Shown here in pieces: positions 21,801-32,877 of a stretch of 64,000 bases of DNA. Source of the stretch: Edaphochlamys debaryana. Its lineage: Eukaryota; Chlorophyta; Chlorophyceae; Chlamydomonadales. The notes below the pieces were generated by a model. The model made no database searches. It saw nothing but the letters and a program-made list of their open reading frames with translations, and had not been told where the DNA came from. The position numbers and the translations under genes were made by a program. The DNA lies in NCBI GenBank assembly GCA_016858145.1, contig JAEHOE010000027.1:62001-126000 (forward strand). The letters are read 5' to 3'. How positions within the stretch are numbered: the stretch's first letter is position 1; each line of letters starts with the position of its first letter.

Positions 21801-23114
21801 CACGGAGGATGCGAGGGAGGGAACGTGTGGCGGGAGGATGGGCTAGCCAAGGTTGCGACCCCACGTGACGTCGGCAGGACCCCAAGAATGCCCGTTGGGG
21901 TACCAGCTCGGACACATGCCGAGCCTAGTATCAGTACGCCGCCCCCTCCCCCGCAGGCCCCCACCTTAAGCTCCTGCCGTGCGGCAGCCAGGACTGACTG
22001 GTGGAGCGCCGACAGACCTTGGAGTGCATCGTCTGCTCCTTGCCCCTCCAGCAAAACACGCCTGCCGCCACCTCCAATCTTCCTTCCGCCCACCGCAGCC
22101 TCACCCAGCCTCCTCCTCCACGCCATAGCCGCAGCCAAGCCGGCCGTAGCCGGGAGAGACGAGGCCTCAGCTGCACCTGAGCCGCCCCTCGCTCCCAACA
22201 GTCGTCTGCGCTCAATTTCCGCCTCGGGCCCCTCCCCGGGACTCTCGTCGGGCTGGAGTGGAGGCCCCGCGCCGGGCTGTAAGCCGGCGGGCGGAGTGGA
22301 TAGCTGCGTAGAATGCGCAGCGGCTGGGGGTGGACCAGACGCGGGCGGGGGCTGTGGAGGGCCGGAGGTGATGAGCGGGAGGTACAGGGCTGCCGCCAGC
22401 GGCCCGGCAAAGCCCTGGCACCTGGGGGAGGGCAGTGAGGGGCGTAATGTTGCCAAGTAGTTCGATGCTACAGGCACCACTAGGTGGCACTAAACAGGAA
22501 GTCAACCCGCGGCGACGCCTCATTGACTGGGGCTCAGCGCTGGGCAGGGTGACGAAGGTTCTGCCCCGCCCTTGCTTCACGACTGGGGGCTCAGAGCTGG
22601 GGTGCCGTACTCACTGCGCCTCCAGCATGGGCAGGCGGTCCATGGACGCCATGGTGAAGATGGTGAGGGGGAGGTCGCTGTCGTGGGAGCTCCAGAACAC
22701 ATCCGCAAGGTACAGCCTGTGAAGCGGACGAGGAGTAGCTGACAGCGGGTAGTGTCCACGTGGGCACGAGCATGCCGCCCGAACGGATAAGCACGCGGGT
22801 GCCCAGGCAAGCACCTACTTGGGGTACGCGCCCTTCAGCCACCCGGCAAAGGAGCTGGGCATGTGGTTGAAGTGCTCGTTCCAGCAGCTCTTGAGAAGGC
22901 CAGCTGCGTCGGCCGCGTCCGCTAGCCTGAGGCATCAGGAGGTCCGCGAGGTGGGGGTTGGGGGGGACCGTTTCGCGTGTGTTTCCGCCCGCGCTTCTGT
23001 CAAGGTGCCTTACCTCCCCCAGTGCCCTGCACTCGCTGTCACGAGCCAGGCAGCGAGCAGCAGGTGCCGGGCCACTCCGCTTGGCCGTGGGCTCGAGGTG
23101 GCTCGTGGTGGCAT
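18886..23114 (-). CDS. GT49-like (LARGE-type) glycosyltransferase, tandem copy A
   Basis: Predicted Golgi/ER glycosyltransferase of the GT49 type; donor and acceptor are unknown in algae. Twelve exons, 632 aa: 23114-23014, 22926-22819, 22716-22615, 22421-21965, 21721-21641, 21534-21463, 21279-21203, 20971-20844, 20716-20545, 20186-20162, 19746-19447, 19161-18886. Exon 1 encodes a signal peptide or anchor (LLLAAWLVTASA). Family-like features in order: TMASMDRLPMLEAQ followed by a G-P motif; PTNALRNAAGL; a DxD-type metal site DVD at residues 315-317; ILPAFET; CPHCHGPIRHDEW; FEPWGIL; and RFRGWFHDK followed by VLPDAWLVHRYHEK. This order matches LARGE/B4GAT1 catalytic domains. The C-terminal exon ends in a Trp-rich segment (CRGVLPWWRQ). 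Exon 4 holds a short variable insert. It is closest to copy B, with which it also shares about 435 bp of upstream sequence. Confidence 0.78.
19747..20161 (-). other. Conserved intron 10 of copy A
   Basis: Intron between the 25-nt microexon 10 and exon 11. Large parts match introns at the same place in copies B, C and D: a 40-45-bp stretch just upstream of the acceptor (about 19755-19800), a GT-rich tract, and a block near 19930-20080. Confidence 0.8.
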
Positions 23115-24488
23115 CCTCGGGCTCCGCCGATGGATGGCAAGCGCGTACGTCTGAGATATCTGAGCAGCCTGCCTACTCGTCTGGGATGTGTGGTGCACGC
23201 TTATCCTCGACAGCTGCAGTGACCTAGCCTGTGTTGTGCGCTGGCCCCGCTGAGCTGCATCGCTTGGGCCGGATAGCAGAGACTCAGCGCAGGGTAGTTG
23301 GATTGTGTGGAAGCCGTATACAGTGTGCTAGGGAGTGGCGAGCTTGGAGTTTGCCTCGCCTGTCCACCCTCGAGCCCGCCGATCAGCGATGCAGCGACAG
23401 CCGGGGTTCGGCGCTTCGCAGACTGTACTGCTCGCACAGACACCGCTCTGGCTGAGAAGTTAACTCTGCAGCAGCACCTCCAGCTCCGAGAAAGGTTGGA
23501 AGTCAGGAGCCCGTCGACAGCTGCGCGTTGGCTCGTCCACGTGCAAGTTGCACTAGCGAACGCCCCTTGTGCTATGGCGCGAACGCTTCTCTTCTCGCGG
23601 TGCTCTGGGGTGTGGTCCGCCGCCGTCCCGTCCAGGCATCCGGGAGCCCGACTGACTTTGCGAGCGCAATTCGGCGTTTGCGCGCGGCAGCTGCGGTGGC
23701 TCTGCGGCTTGCGGGGCCAGCCGTTGCTGATGTTGACGGCTGAACCCTTATAATCGCCTTCTCCACGCTTTGGTGCTCCTTCAACCGAAGTGGGTGCGGT
23801 CGGACTGAGCGGCTCTGACGGTCTGGCTACCACCCCTTAGGTCGAGCGCGTAGTATGGCTCGCGAACTCTTCAGAGGTGTGCAAGCACTCAAGTGCTCGT
23901 CAGCCGGCTTCCTGGTACCAAGGTCATTACGGCCCCTGCCGGCCAGGACCCGCCGCCGCGAACCGGCCCCGGCATCACCATGCATCCCTGGCCCTCCCTC
24001 CCGACAGGGGACCCAACACCTTGTAAGCTCACGTCCTTCTAGACACCAATAAGACAGATTGGACTCATCGCCGTGGTCTTGCACAGTATCAAGCAACATC
24101 CTGCACACATAGCCAACCTGGTTTGACATTGAGGATCACGATAGCATTGCAGTTCCTCCCGCCTTCCCAGTACCATGCATAAGGCATATCATAGGGCCAC
24201 AGGGGCTGAAGACCAAGAGGCTGGCACTGCAGCTCAGCCGACCAGCTCTCTTCATGAAGAGATTCCCATACGTCCGCTATCAGCACTGCCCCGAGCCCCG
24301 GCACCCTACCTCCCTCCTGACCTTCCACTCCTACCCTGACCCCATCCCCCCCAACCAGCCGCCAGTCCGTCCTACACTGCCTCGGCTGGCTAGCTAGCGT
24401 GACGCCCCGACGCCTATCCGCCTCGTTGAGACGCTGAAGCAGGGCTGAGGTGCCTCCGCGCAGCCACCGCCATTGCTTCAGGCCGGCC
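23115..24488. promoter_or_regulatory. Spacer between copies A and B with conserved upstream block
   Basis: 23218-23653 is closely similar to 29149-29589, so the 5' flank of copy A was duplicated together with the gene. It probably contains the copy A promoter and 5' leader. A minus-strand open frame of about 145 codons is kept in both copies, including a 3-bp indel, but its composition does not look like the neighbouring proteins, so I did not call a gene. Nothing else is recognisable in 23,660-24,488. Confidence 0.55.
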
Positions 24489-27400
24489 TCACGCATACCC
24501 CTGCTCCTGCCTCCACCAGGGCAGCACGCCGCGGCAGTGCATGAGCTGTGCATTGCGGTGCGTCTGCGCCCAGCCGCCCTTGCCGCCACCGGGCCCTGAC
24601 GCACCTGCTGGCCCTGCACCCGCCTCCCCATGTGGCGCGAGGGTGGTGGCGTTTCCAAGGTCCATGCCCCGCTGTGTGCGTATGAGCCAGTCCACCCGGG
24701 CGCGGTAGTGGCGGTAGGCGGAGGCGAGGGTGCCGTCGGGGGCCGTCAGTTCCTGGGGCGGGAAGGCGTAGGAGCAAGGGCAGCGGAGGTTTGGGCGGGC
24801 ACGGGGCCTTAGGCAGGGAGAGCACGAGGAGGCAGGGCAAGTCAAGCCACTGCCGAATGCGTTTCAGCGTCAACAACCTCCCCTCCTCCCGTGAGGCCAA
24901 GCGGGCACAATGGCACGCCCAATGACGGGGCCAAAGGTATCCCCAGCACGTCTTCCCACGCACCTTGAGCAGCGCATACTTGGCCTCTTCCGTACGGATG
25001 TGTAGCGCCGTCCCAGGAGCACCCGGCGGCGGCGTGGGCGACGGCGGCGGCCGCCTGCTGCGCCGCTTGCTTTTCTTCTTCTTCTTGCTGGGCCTCCGGT
25101 TGCTGGCGTGCGCCAGCGCAGCTACCGCCACCTTCTCGTGGAACCGGTGAACCAGCCAGGCGTCGGGCAGCACCATCATCCGGAACCGCCGCAGATTCGC
25201 CATCGAGTCCACGTGCTGAATCTTATCGTAGCACCAGCCGCGGAAGCGCTGCGGGGTATACGAAAGGGCCCGTGAGGAGGGCAACGGTGGGTTGCGGAGG
25301 GGGTGGGGGTACCACGAAATCATTTCAGGGGGGCGGGGCGAGGGTTGGTTGAGGTGGTGGGGATGAGGGCCCGAGGTGGGGTGGCGGGGGTGGGGTGTGG
25401 GGGTGCGGGCAGGGTGCCACCTCGCGACCCACCCTGCCATCGCGACCACCTCGCTCTTCCACCAACTTGCTGCGAATTAAGCTTGCTGGTCGCCCACACA
25501 GCCTCACTAGCTGCCCCGAGCAGCTAGAATGGGCAAGCAGCGCCGACGCCACCGGCGCGCCCAAGGCGGCCTCCCCGCCCCGCTCCCGCTCTCCCTCCCG
25601 GTAATTGACCGCACACGGGACGCACGCAGACCCCCTCCGCTCAGCCCCGCCCGTCCCTGCCTTGCCCTCCCGCGCCCTGACCTCGTCATAGCCCGGGTCC
25701 TCGAACCTACAGCGCCAAGGGGCGTCGAGCATGCACAGGGCGGGAAGGCAACCGTGAGTAACCAGCCCGGGCCTTATGAGCGCACGTGGAATACATCAGG
25801 CGAGGGCGTCGAAGCCTCGACCCTGAACCGCCTCAACACACCCCAACTCATATGACTGCATCCATGCCCACACAGCTGTGCGTACGGCTCACCGCGACAG
25901 GATGCCCCAGGGCTCGAAGCTGCGGTTGTGGTGCACCTCGTAGGGCGAGGAGGCGCGGACCCACTCCTCGTGGCGGATGGGGCCGTGGCAGTGCGGGCAG
26001 TGCCCATAATGGAACACGATTATGACTCGGGCACGGTACATAGCCGCAGCGACGCGCTTGCTCTCTGGGAGCCGGGGATAGAAGGGTGGGCAAACGGTTG
26101 ACTTGGGCCAAGAGGTTGGGAGCACGGGAGGTCAACCCGGCGGGCGGGGAAGGGCGGAGTGGAGATAAAGACAACGGACTATTAGAGGAATGAAGCAGGC
26201 CAAAGCTAGAGTGCAAAGCCCCCGGAAGCTTTAGCGAGGCCGGGAAGGTATGCATCAGCACCCCTTTCCCTCACCCTTGAGAGCCACGCTGGTGACCTCC
26301 CGGGATGTGTCGGGGTCCAGGTAGTAGGCGGTCTCGAAGGCGGGCAGGATGCCCAGCCCGGGCCCAGCCGGGCCCGACACCTGGGCGGTCACGCTCTTGA
26401 CCCTGCGCGGGCGGGCGGAACGCGGGGCTGGTCGAGTGACTATAGTCACTATGGGTCGACCGCGCATAAAGAGGAAGCTTGTCACTGTGCACTTAGGCCG
26501 AGCGCACCCACCTCGGCCTGCCACCTCAGTCCGGCCTCCGCTAAGCTATCGCCCATGCATGCTACGGAGCTCCGCGTGCCGCGCATCAGTCAGATATACC
26601 ATCATCCAGGGTCTGCTGCTAGATAGTCGAGGAGCCGTGCATGTGGGCCGCGCTTAGCCCCACAAACCTGCCACCTCCCTCCAGTAAGGCCGCTGCTGGC
26701 CGCTGGCCCATGCTTCATGAGCCCCTCACCCCACGCACCACTCGGGGTCTGCCGCCAGTCGGTTAAGGGAGGCGCTGGTACCGAGGTCCACATCCAGCAT
26801 GGCGGCGAGCGGGGTCTGGGGGGCGCGTGGGTAGGTTAGATGTGCGTTCGTCGTTTTTTTGATCCCAGGGCCGCGGACAGCAAACGCGGACAGCAAACGC
26901 GGGCCCGCGTTCAGCCATTCGGCGAGCAAGCAACTCAGGTCACGCACACATCACGTCCTCCCTGCCTCCCTCCAGCCCCAATCCTCCCCCACCTGTGCCA
27001 TGAGGCCTGCTGCGTTGCGGAGGGCGTTGGTGGGCATGATGGCCGCGAGCTGGGCATCGGCAACCTGCGGGGTGGGCGAGCGGGGCAGTAAGCATACTCA
27101 ACCAGGGATGACACAAAGGCAGCCGCGCAGGTAAACAGCCCTCTCCCGCCCCCCACCCCACCAACCCACCCCTCACCTCCACGAAGAGCCCCACTCGCAG
27201 CGAGCAGGTGGTGCCGTTGCTCGCCAACCGGGCCGCCTCCATGCGGTCAAAGAAGGACTGGGGGAGGAGCGGGGAGGGAGAGGTACAAGGCGAGTGGGCG
27301 AAGGGCATCGGAAGAGAGGGAGGGAGGGGTGGTGCCAGCGAAGGGCGAGGACTGCGAGCCCGCTCCGAAGGACATCACCCCCAACACCCGCAAGTATGTC

Positions 27401-29045
27401 TCATTCCAGGACCGGCGATCACACACTTCGTTCAGGACGAGGCCCCCACCTTGAGTTGCTGCCTCGCGGCCGCCAGCACGGCCCGATGGTGAGCCGTCAC
27501 GCTCCGCAGAGCAACGTCCTCGGCCTCGTCCAGGAGCACGCGGCGGCCCCCACCCCCCGCCCCAACACGCCCTCCAAGCTCCCGAAGCCGCCGCCGCCAG
27601 GCCATCGACGCCGCCGCCGCCTGCCCACCGGACCCCCTCGCTCGGCCACTCTCTAGCAGCCGTCGCCGGCTGGCTCTTCGGGAAGAAGCGGTGGCTGAGC
27701 CGGGCAGAGCCTGGGGACCCAACGCCGACCCTGCTGACCCGGCTCCGGCACTGGCGCCACCGCCTGAGCCGGCGCCAGCGGCAGACCTAGCGAGCAGGGC
27801 GTCGGCTTCGGCTGCGTCTGCGGCCCGCGCCTCCTCCACCAGCCGCCTCCACCCCAAGCGCTGGTACGTGCTCTCCTGCATGCTTCCCACGCCCACCACA
27901 GACTCAGCCGCAGCGCCCCGCCGCTCCGCCTCTCCCAGGGGGAAGCGCGGCAGCCCCCGCCCCTCCGCCTCCGCCCCCGCTCCCTCCTCGGCACCGTCCT
28001 CGTCCTCATCCTCATCCACGTGGTCCTCGTGGTCCCCATGCTCCACGTGATCCCCGTCATGCTCGTCCTGCACGTCATGCTCGTCCTCAGGTTCGTAGTT
28101 GTCCTCGTCATCGCCGCCCACGTGCCCGTCCTCGTGCCCTTCCTCATGCTCCTCCGCCCCTTCCCCATCGCCCGCGTGCCCCTCCCCGGCACTTGCGGCG
28201 GGCTGGGGCGCAGGGGCCGCGCCGGGCTGGGAGCCAGCGGGCGGAGGGGCCGCGCCGGGCTGGGAACCGGCGGGCGGAGGGGGCAGCTGCATGGATTGCT
28301 CAGCGGTAGGGGGTGGCCCAGACGCGGGCGGCGGCTCCGGAGGGCCAGAGGTGATGAGCGGGAGATACAGGGCTGCCGCCAGCGGCCCGGCCCAGCCCTG
28401 GCACCTGGGGGAGGGCAGGAGTAGGCGGGGTGTTGCTTGACCAAGCCGCTCAAGGCTCACAAATTGACTTGAGGACAGGACATCAACCCTGGTTGCTCCG
28501 CGAGCTTTGCACTCACTGAGCCTCCAGCATGGGCAGGCGGTCCATGGACGCCATGGTGAAGATGGTGAGGGGGAGGTCGCTGTCATGGGAGCTCCAGAAC
28601 ACATCCGCAAGGTACAGCCTGTGGATGGCGGCGGGAATGCGCAAGATATCGCGGTGCGCAGGTGGCCCAAGGCCGAGGGTCGGTCTTGGACGGGCCTTGC
28701 ATACCGTGCTTTCCGCCCTGTACCTGCCTGGGGTTGGCGCCCTTCAGCCACCCGGCAAAGGAGCTGGGCATGTGGTTGAAGTGCTCGTTCCAGCAGCTCT
28801 TGAGAAGGCCGGCGGGATCAGCTGCGTCGGCCGCGTCCGCTAGCCTGAGGCAGTGGGGTCATCGGAGGTCCGCGAGGTGGGGGTTGGGCGGGACCGTTTC
28901 GCGTGTGTTTCCGCCCGCGCCTCAGCCACGGCGTGCCTTACCTTCCCCAGTGCCCTGCACTCGCTGTCACGAGCCAGGCAGCGAGCAGCAGGCGCCGGGC
29001 CACTCCGCTTGGCCGTGGGCCCGAGGTGGCTCCGGGTGGTGGCAT
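24489..29045 (-). CDS. GT49-like (LARGE-type) glycosyltransferase, tandem copy B
   Basis: Same family and exon plan as copy A; 793 aa from 29045-28942, 28844-28728, 28618-28517, 28404-27450, 27257-27177, 27064-26993, 26815-26739, 26402-26275, 26064-25893, 25706-25682, 25248-24964, 24752-24489. The signal peptide is almost that of A (LLLAAWLVTASA). The DVD site is at residues 485-487. Exon 2 ends at a GC donor (gcaggt), where copy A has a GT donor at the matching place; the phase requires it. Exon 4 is twice as long as in A. It adds a tandem Pro/Ala/Gly repeat (PPPAGSQPGAA twice, 28217-28275) and a stretch of about 55 residues made mostly of Glu, Asp, His and Gly. A Lys/Arg/Pro-rich linker follows the VLPDAWLVHRFHEK motif. 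A and B are the most recent duplicates of the array. Confidence 0.78.
25249..25681 (-). other. Conserved intron 10 of copy B
   Basis: Matches intron 10 of copies A, C and D, notably about 25262-25305 next to exon 11 and about 25430-25580. Confidence 0.8.
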
Positions 29046-29917
29046 CCTCGGGCTCCGCCGGTGGATGGCAAGCGCGTACGTCCAAAACGTCTGAGCAGCC
29101 TGCCTACTCGTCTGGGATGTGCGGTGCACGCTTACCCTCGACAGCTACAGTGACCTAGCCTGTGTTGTGCGCTGGCCCCGACGCCGAGCTGCATGGCTTG
29201 GGCTGGATAGCAGAGACCTAGCGCAGGGTAGTTGGATTGTGTGGAAGCCGTATACAGTGTGCTAGACAGTGGCGAGCTTGGAGTTTGCCTCGCCTGTCCA
29301 CCCTCGAGCCCGCCGATCAGCGATGCAGCGACAGCCGGGGTTCGGCGCTTCGCAGACTGTACTGCTCGCACAGACACTGCTCTGGCTGAGAAATCAGCTC
29401 TGCAGCAGCACCTCCAGCTCCGAGAAAGGTTGGAAGTCAGGAGCCCGTCGACAGCTGCGCGTTGGCTCGTCCACGTGCAAGTTGCACTAGCGAGCACCCC
29501 TTGTGCTATGGTGCAAACGCTTGTCCCCTTGCGGTGCTCTGGGGTGGGTCCGCCGCCGTCCCGTCCACAAGTCCGGGAGCCCGACTGACATCCTTCAGTG
29601 CGTGCGCTCGGGGTGGCTTGCCGGTTCCCTTGGTACTGAGCAACGACGTCAGCCACGGCGCTGGCCAGGACGCGAAGCCGCGGAGCTCGCGTGAGAGGTC
29701 CACGAGCTCTCAACTCGTCCCCAGTCGCGCTGCTCGCAAACCCCAGCGCCATGCGGGGCCCCCCGCTCGCTCCTACACCTCCGCGGCCCTCCCTCTCCGC
29801 ACAAGTTCACACCCTGGTGGAAGGCCCTGCTGCCAGCACTTCCACACACCCCACAACCCGACAGCATACTCCGTCAGCGGCAGCTACATCTGTCCCTAGC
29901 GCTCTGCAGCGGCGACT
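29046..29917. promoter_or_regulatory. Divergent spacer between copy B and the propeller gene
   Basis: 872 bp between two divergent start codons. 29149-29589 is the duplicate of the block upstream of copy A. A perfect donor-like gtaagc is present on the minus strand at about 29,131 and is changed to ataagc at the matching place in A, so a leader intron is possible in B only. No TATA box was identified. Confidence 0.5.
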
Positions 29918-32877
29918 ATGGCCGCGGTGGCCCCTCCCCGCCGCTCCCAGCCGCCTAGGCCACACCACCCCCAGCTAGCGCCTCGCGTCACAGCACTGCT
30001 GCTCCTGAGCTCCGCGGTGCTGCTGGCCGCGGCGGCCTCACGCGGCGCGCACGCGGCACCGCCGCCCGTGCTCCCCAACAACCCCGTCGGCCCGGCGGCA
30101 GCCGCAGCAGCGGGCGTGGCCAACCCGGCGGGCATCTTCGCGACCGCCGCGGCCGGCGCGGCTGCAGCGGGAGGCGCCAGCGTGCCTGCCCTGGCCCCAG
30201 TGACAGCCGCGGGCCCGACGGGGCCTGCGCAGCCCGCCGCAGGCCCGGCTCCCGCCCCTGCTCCCGCCCCTGCTGCAGCTGTGGTGCCGGCACCAGCCGA
30301 AGCGGGGCTTGGAGCCCCCGCCCGCGTCGCGTCGTGGCCCGAGGACTTGACCGCGTGGCGGCCGTGTGTCAACGACCTGCCGCTGCTGGACGTCCACAAC
30401 GACGCCTCGGGACTGGCGGCCGACCCCTCCTCGGGCGGCAGCTGGTGGCTGGTGGGTGCGGGTTGGGGTGGGTCAGGTGGGCGCCAGGTCGGCTGGGCTG
30501 GACGAAGTTCTGGGTGCCTGTCTCGTGCTGCAGGTGGGTTCTTGGCGCCTGTAGCAGACCAGGGAGGAAAGGGAGAGGAAAAAGGGAGGAGCGGAATAGC
30601 ATGGGTTGGAGGGGCATAGCCCGCCTGGCTTGAGCCCGCCCTTCCCCGCTGCCGTGTCCTGTGGCTGTCCCTAAAGGTCACCGACAAACCGCTGGCTGCT
30701 ATGCAGTACGACAGGGCCTTCGGGCGGGTGCTGCAGAAGATGCCGCTGCCGGGGGTGCAGGACCCGGAGGGTGAGGGGGTGAGGGGCGGGCAGGGCGCAG
30801 GGGGGAGGGGAGGGAGGGGAAGGGGATCCGAGGCAGGAGGGAGGGGGGTGGGGAGTTGGGTGACGGGGAGCGTCGGAGTGCAGCGTGTCACCGGAGGTGA
30901 ACGCACGCTAGCAGGAGGACCCAGGCCCGGTCGGCCATTGCGAGCTGGGGAAGGAAGCCTTCCCATGACCCAGAACTCCCGCAGGACTCTCCCTGACTCC
31001 TCCCCTCCGCCCCTTCCCTTTCAACCTCCTGTAGCCATTGCCTGGATGGGCCCCAACCGCCTGGCGGTGGCGGAGGAGATGGGCAATGTGGTCATCTTCA
31101 GCGTGGCCCCGGGCGCACAGCCGGCGATGGGCGTGGCTCAGCTCGAGGTAAGAACGCGACAGCCGCGTGGCTGGCGTTACGCCAGCGTCGTCACGCGGAA
31201 TACAATACAACATAGGCGCAGCGCCTAGGATTGCACGCAGTATTGCTGAGTAGCGGTCGTTGGCATCCGGGCCGAGCTCGTGTGCGAGGACTGATCCGCA
31301 ACTACCCGACCCGCCGGGTCCACCCCAGGCCCAGATCCCGCTCCAGCGCATCGTACGGCAGCCCAACAAGGGCATCGAGGGCATGGCGTACGACAGCGCC
31401 AAGGGCGTGTTCTACCTGGCGCAGGTATCGTACGCTCGCGTTGGCTCCTGTCGGCTCCGCCCGAGGGCTGGGGTCCAGGGTGCTACGGGGAGAGAGGGTG
31501 ACACCGTTACCGTGCACCCGTGCCCCAACGGGACTCACGTTCAGCTGGGGCTCACCGCACACGGGCACAGAAGAGGATAGCGGGCGGCGCTGGTGCCCGG
31601 ACGGGCCTCTAGGTCCTCCGGCAATAGCATGGGGAAACACGGGCTGCTGCGCCAGTCGCGCTAGCTCTTGATCAGGCCGAAGCTCATCAACCTTGTTCCA
31701 CTCGCGCCGTTCTGCCTCGCGTGGCTCTGCCGCTCTTGTGAGTCCAGCATGTCCCATCCCCAACGGTGTGCAGGAGGACGAGCCGAGGTTCGTGTACCGG
31801 GCTTTCCTCAACGGAACACTCGAGGCAAGCGACGGGTTGGCTGCCAGTCTAGGCTGGGAGCCGCATGCAGGAGGGTGCGCTCTTGCAGCTGCCCAACTTT
31901 TAGCGCACTGAATCTTCACAGCCTAGTCTCCGCCGTCAAACCGTGCACCTCCTCCTTCCCCCTTCCCCCGGGCCCATCCCCCTTCCCCCGGGCCCATCCC
32001 CCTTCCCCCTCCCCCCTCTCACCCTCAGCCCCAGTTCAGCGCCAGCGGCCTGAGTGACCTCAAGGACCTGAGCGAGCTCACCTGCTACGGCCCCACATGC
32101 TCCTCCCTGCTCATCCTGTCCCAGGTGCGCGACGCGACAGGCAGGTCTAGGGGGAGCCTGTCGGTGGTCCGGTGTACTGCCCGACCAGCCCCTTTCCGCC
32201 TTGGTGCAGCACAGGCAGCAAGTGGTGCGCGCCAGCTGTATGGGGCAACGGGGCAGTGGCGTGCCCGACGACTGCTCCATGCGCCCACCTACCTCAGACG
32301 TGCCGGGTTTGGCCTGCCCCCGCCACGCGCCCCACCCACCCCCACCCCACCCCGCAGCGGAGCAAGCGCATTGCCCATGTGGACCTGAGCGGCCGCCTGC
32401 TGTCCAGCCTCAGGATTAAAGGCCTTCCGCGGCCCGAGGTGGGTCGGGCTTGAGAGACAGGCTGATGGCCAGCCTGAGGATTGGCCAGTCTGATGATCAA
32501 GGGCCTTCCGCGGCCCAACCTGGGTCCAGCGGCTGACGGGTCGAGGCTGCGACTGTGCACTTGCAACGCTTGAGGGCGAGGTCCTAATTGCGGGCTGCAT
32601 GAGAGTTAGAGTTGGAGGGTAGGGTGCGATGTTCACACTAGGAACCTCCCTTCCCGCGGGGGCACGCGAGGGAAGGGCAGGATAGGCTACACGGCTGCCT
32701 CAGTCCCAAGGCTGCTCGCAGGTGTGCCAGCCCACCCTGAGCTGCCTCTGTCCCCTCGCCCCCTCCCGTCTGCTATGCGCCTGCATCCAGGGCCTGGCGT
32801 TGAGCGCGGATGGGCGGACGATGGCGCTGGCCAGCGAGCCCAACACCTTTGCGTTGTATTCGCTGGACCCCTGCTGA
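29918..32877 (+). CDS. Secreted beta-propeller protein, SdiA-regulated/YjiK-like
   Basis: Eight phase-consistent exons, 383 aa: 29918-30451, 30677-30770, 31035-31147, 31329-31424, 31774-31824, 32029-32124, 32358-32438, 32791-32877. Residues 23-42 form a hydrophobic signal or anchor segment, followed by an Ala/Pro linker to about residue 130. The rest reads like short propeller blades: DVHNDASGLAADPSSGG with WWL, AIAWMGPNRLAVAEE, NKGIEGMAYDSAKGVFYLA, SGLSDLKDLSELTC, and a final GLALSADGRTMALASEPN. Asp-x-SGLA and GIEGMAYD are typical of the SdiA-regulated/YjiK type; the biochemical role of that family is not settled. The intron after 31824 starts with GC (gcaagc). The gene lies on the opposite strand inside the glycosyltransferase array. 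A TGTAA signal at 33232 is on its strand. Confidence 0.75.
31961..32010. repeat. 20-bp tandem repeat in an intron
   Basis: Unit ccttcccccgggcccatccc at 31961-31980 and 31981-32000, plus half a unit, forming the polypyrimidine tract just before the acceptor of exon 6 of the propeller gene. Confidence 0.9.
32399..32516. repeat. Exon echo of propeller exon 7
   Basis: The end of exon 7 (about 32400-32438, SSLRIKGLPRPE) is copied with changes at about 32464-32516 in the next intron. ggccttccgcggccc is exact at 32421-32435 and 32502-32516, offset 81 bp. Confidence 0.85.

Noticed and set aside
27653..28453. Alternative minus-strand frame over exon 4 of glycosyltransferase copy B
   Set aside because: Cannot join the flanking conserved exons in phase; the frame used keeps the motifs on both sides.
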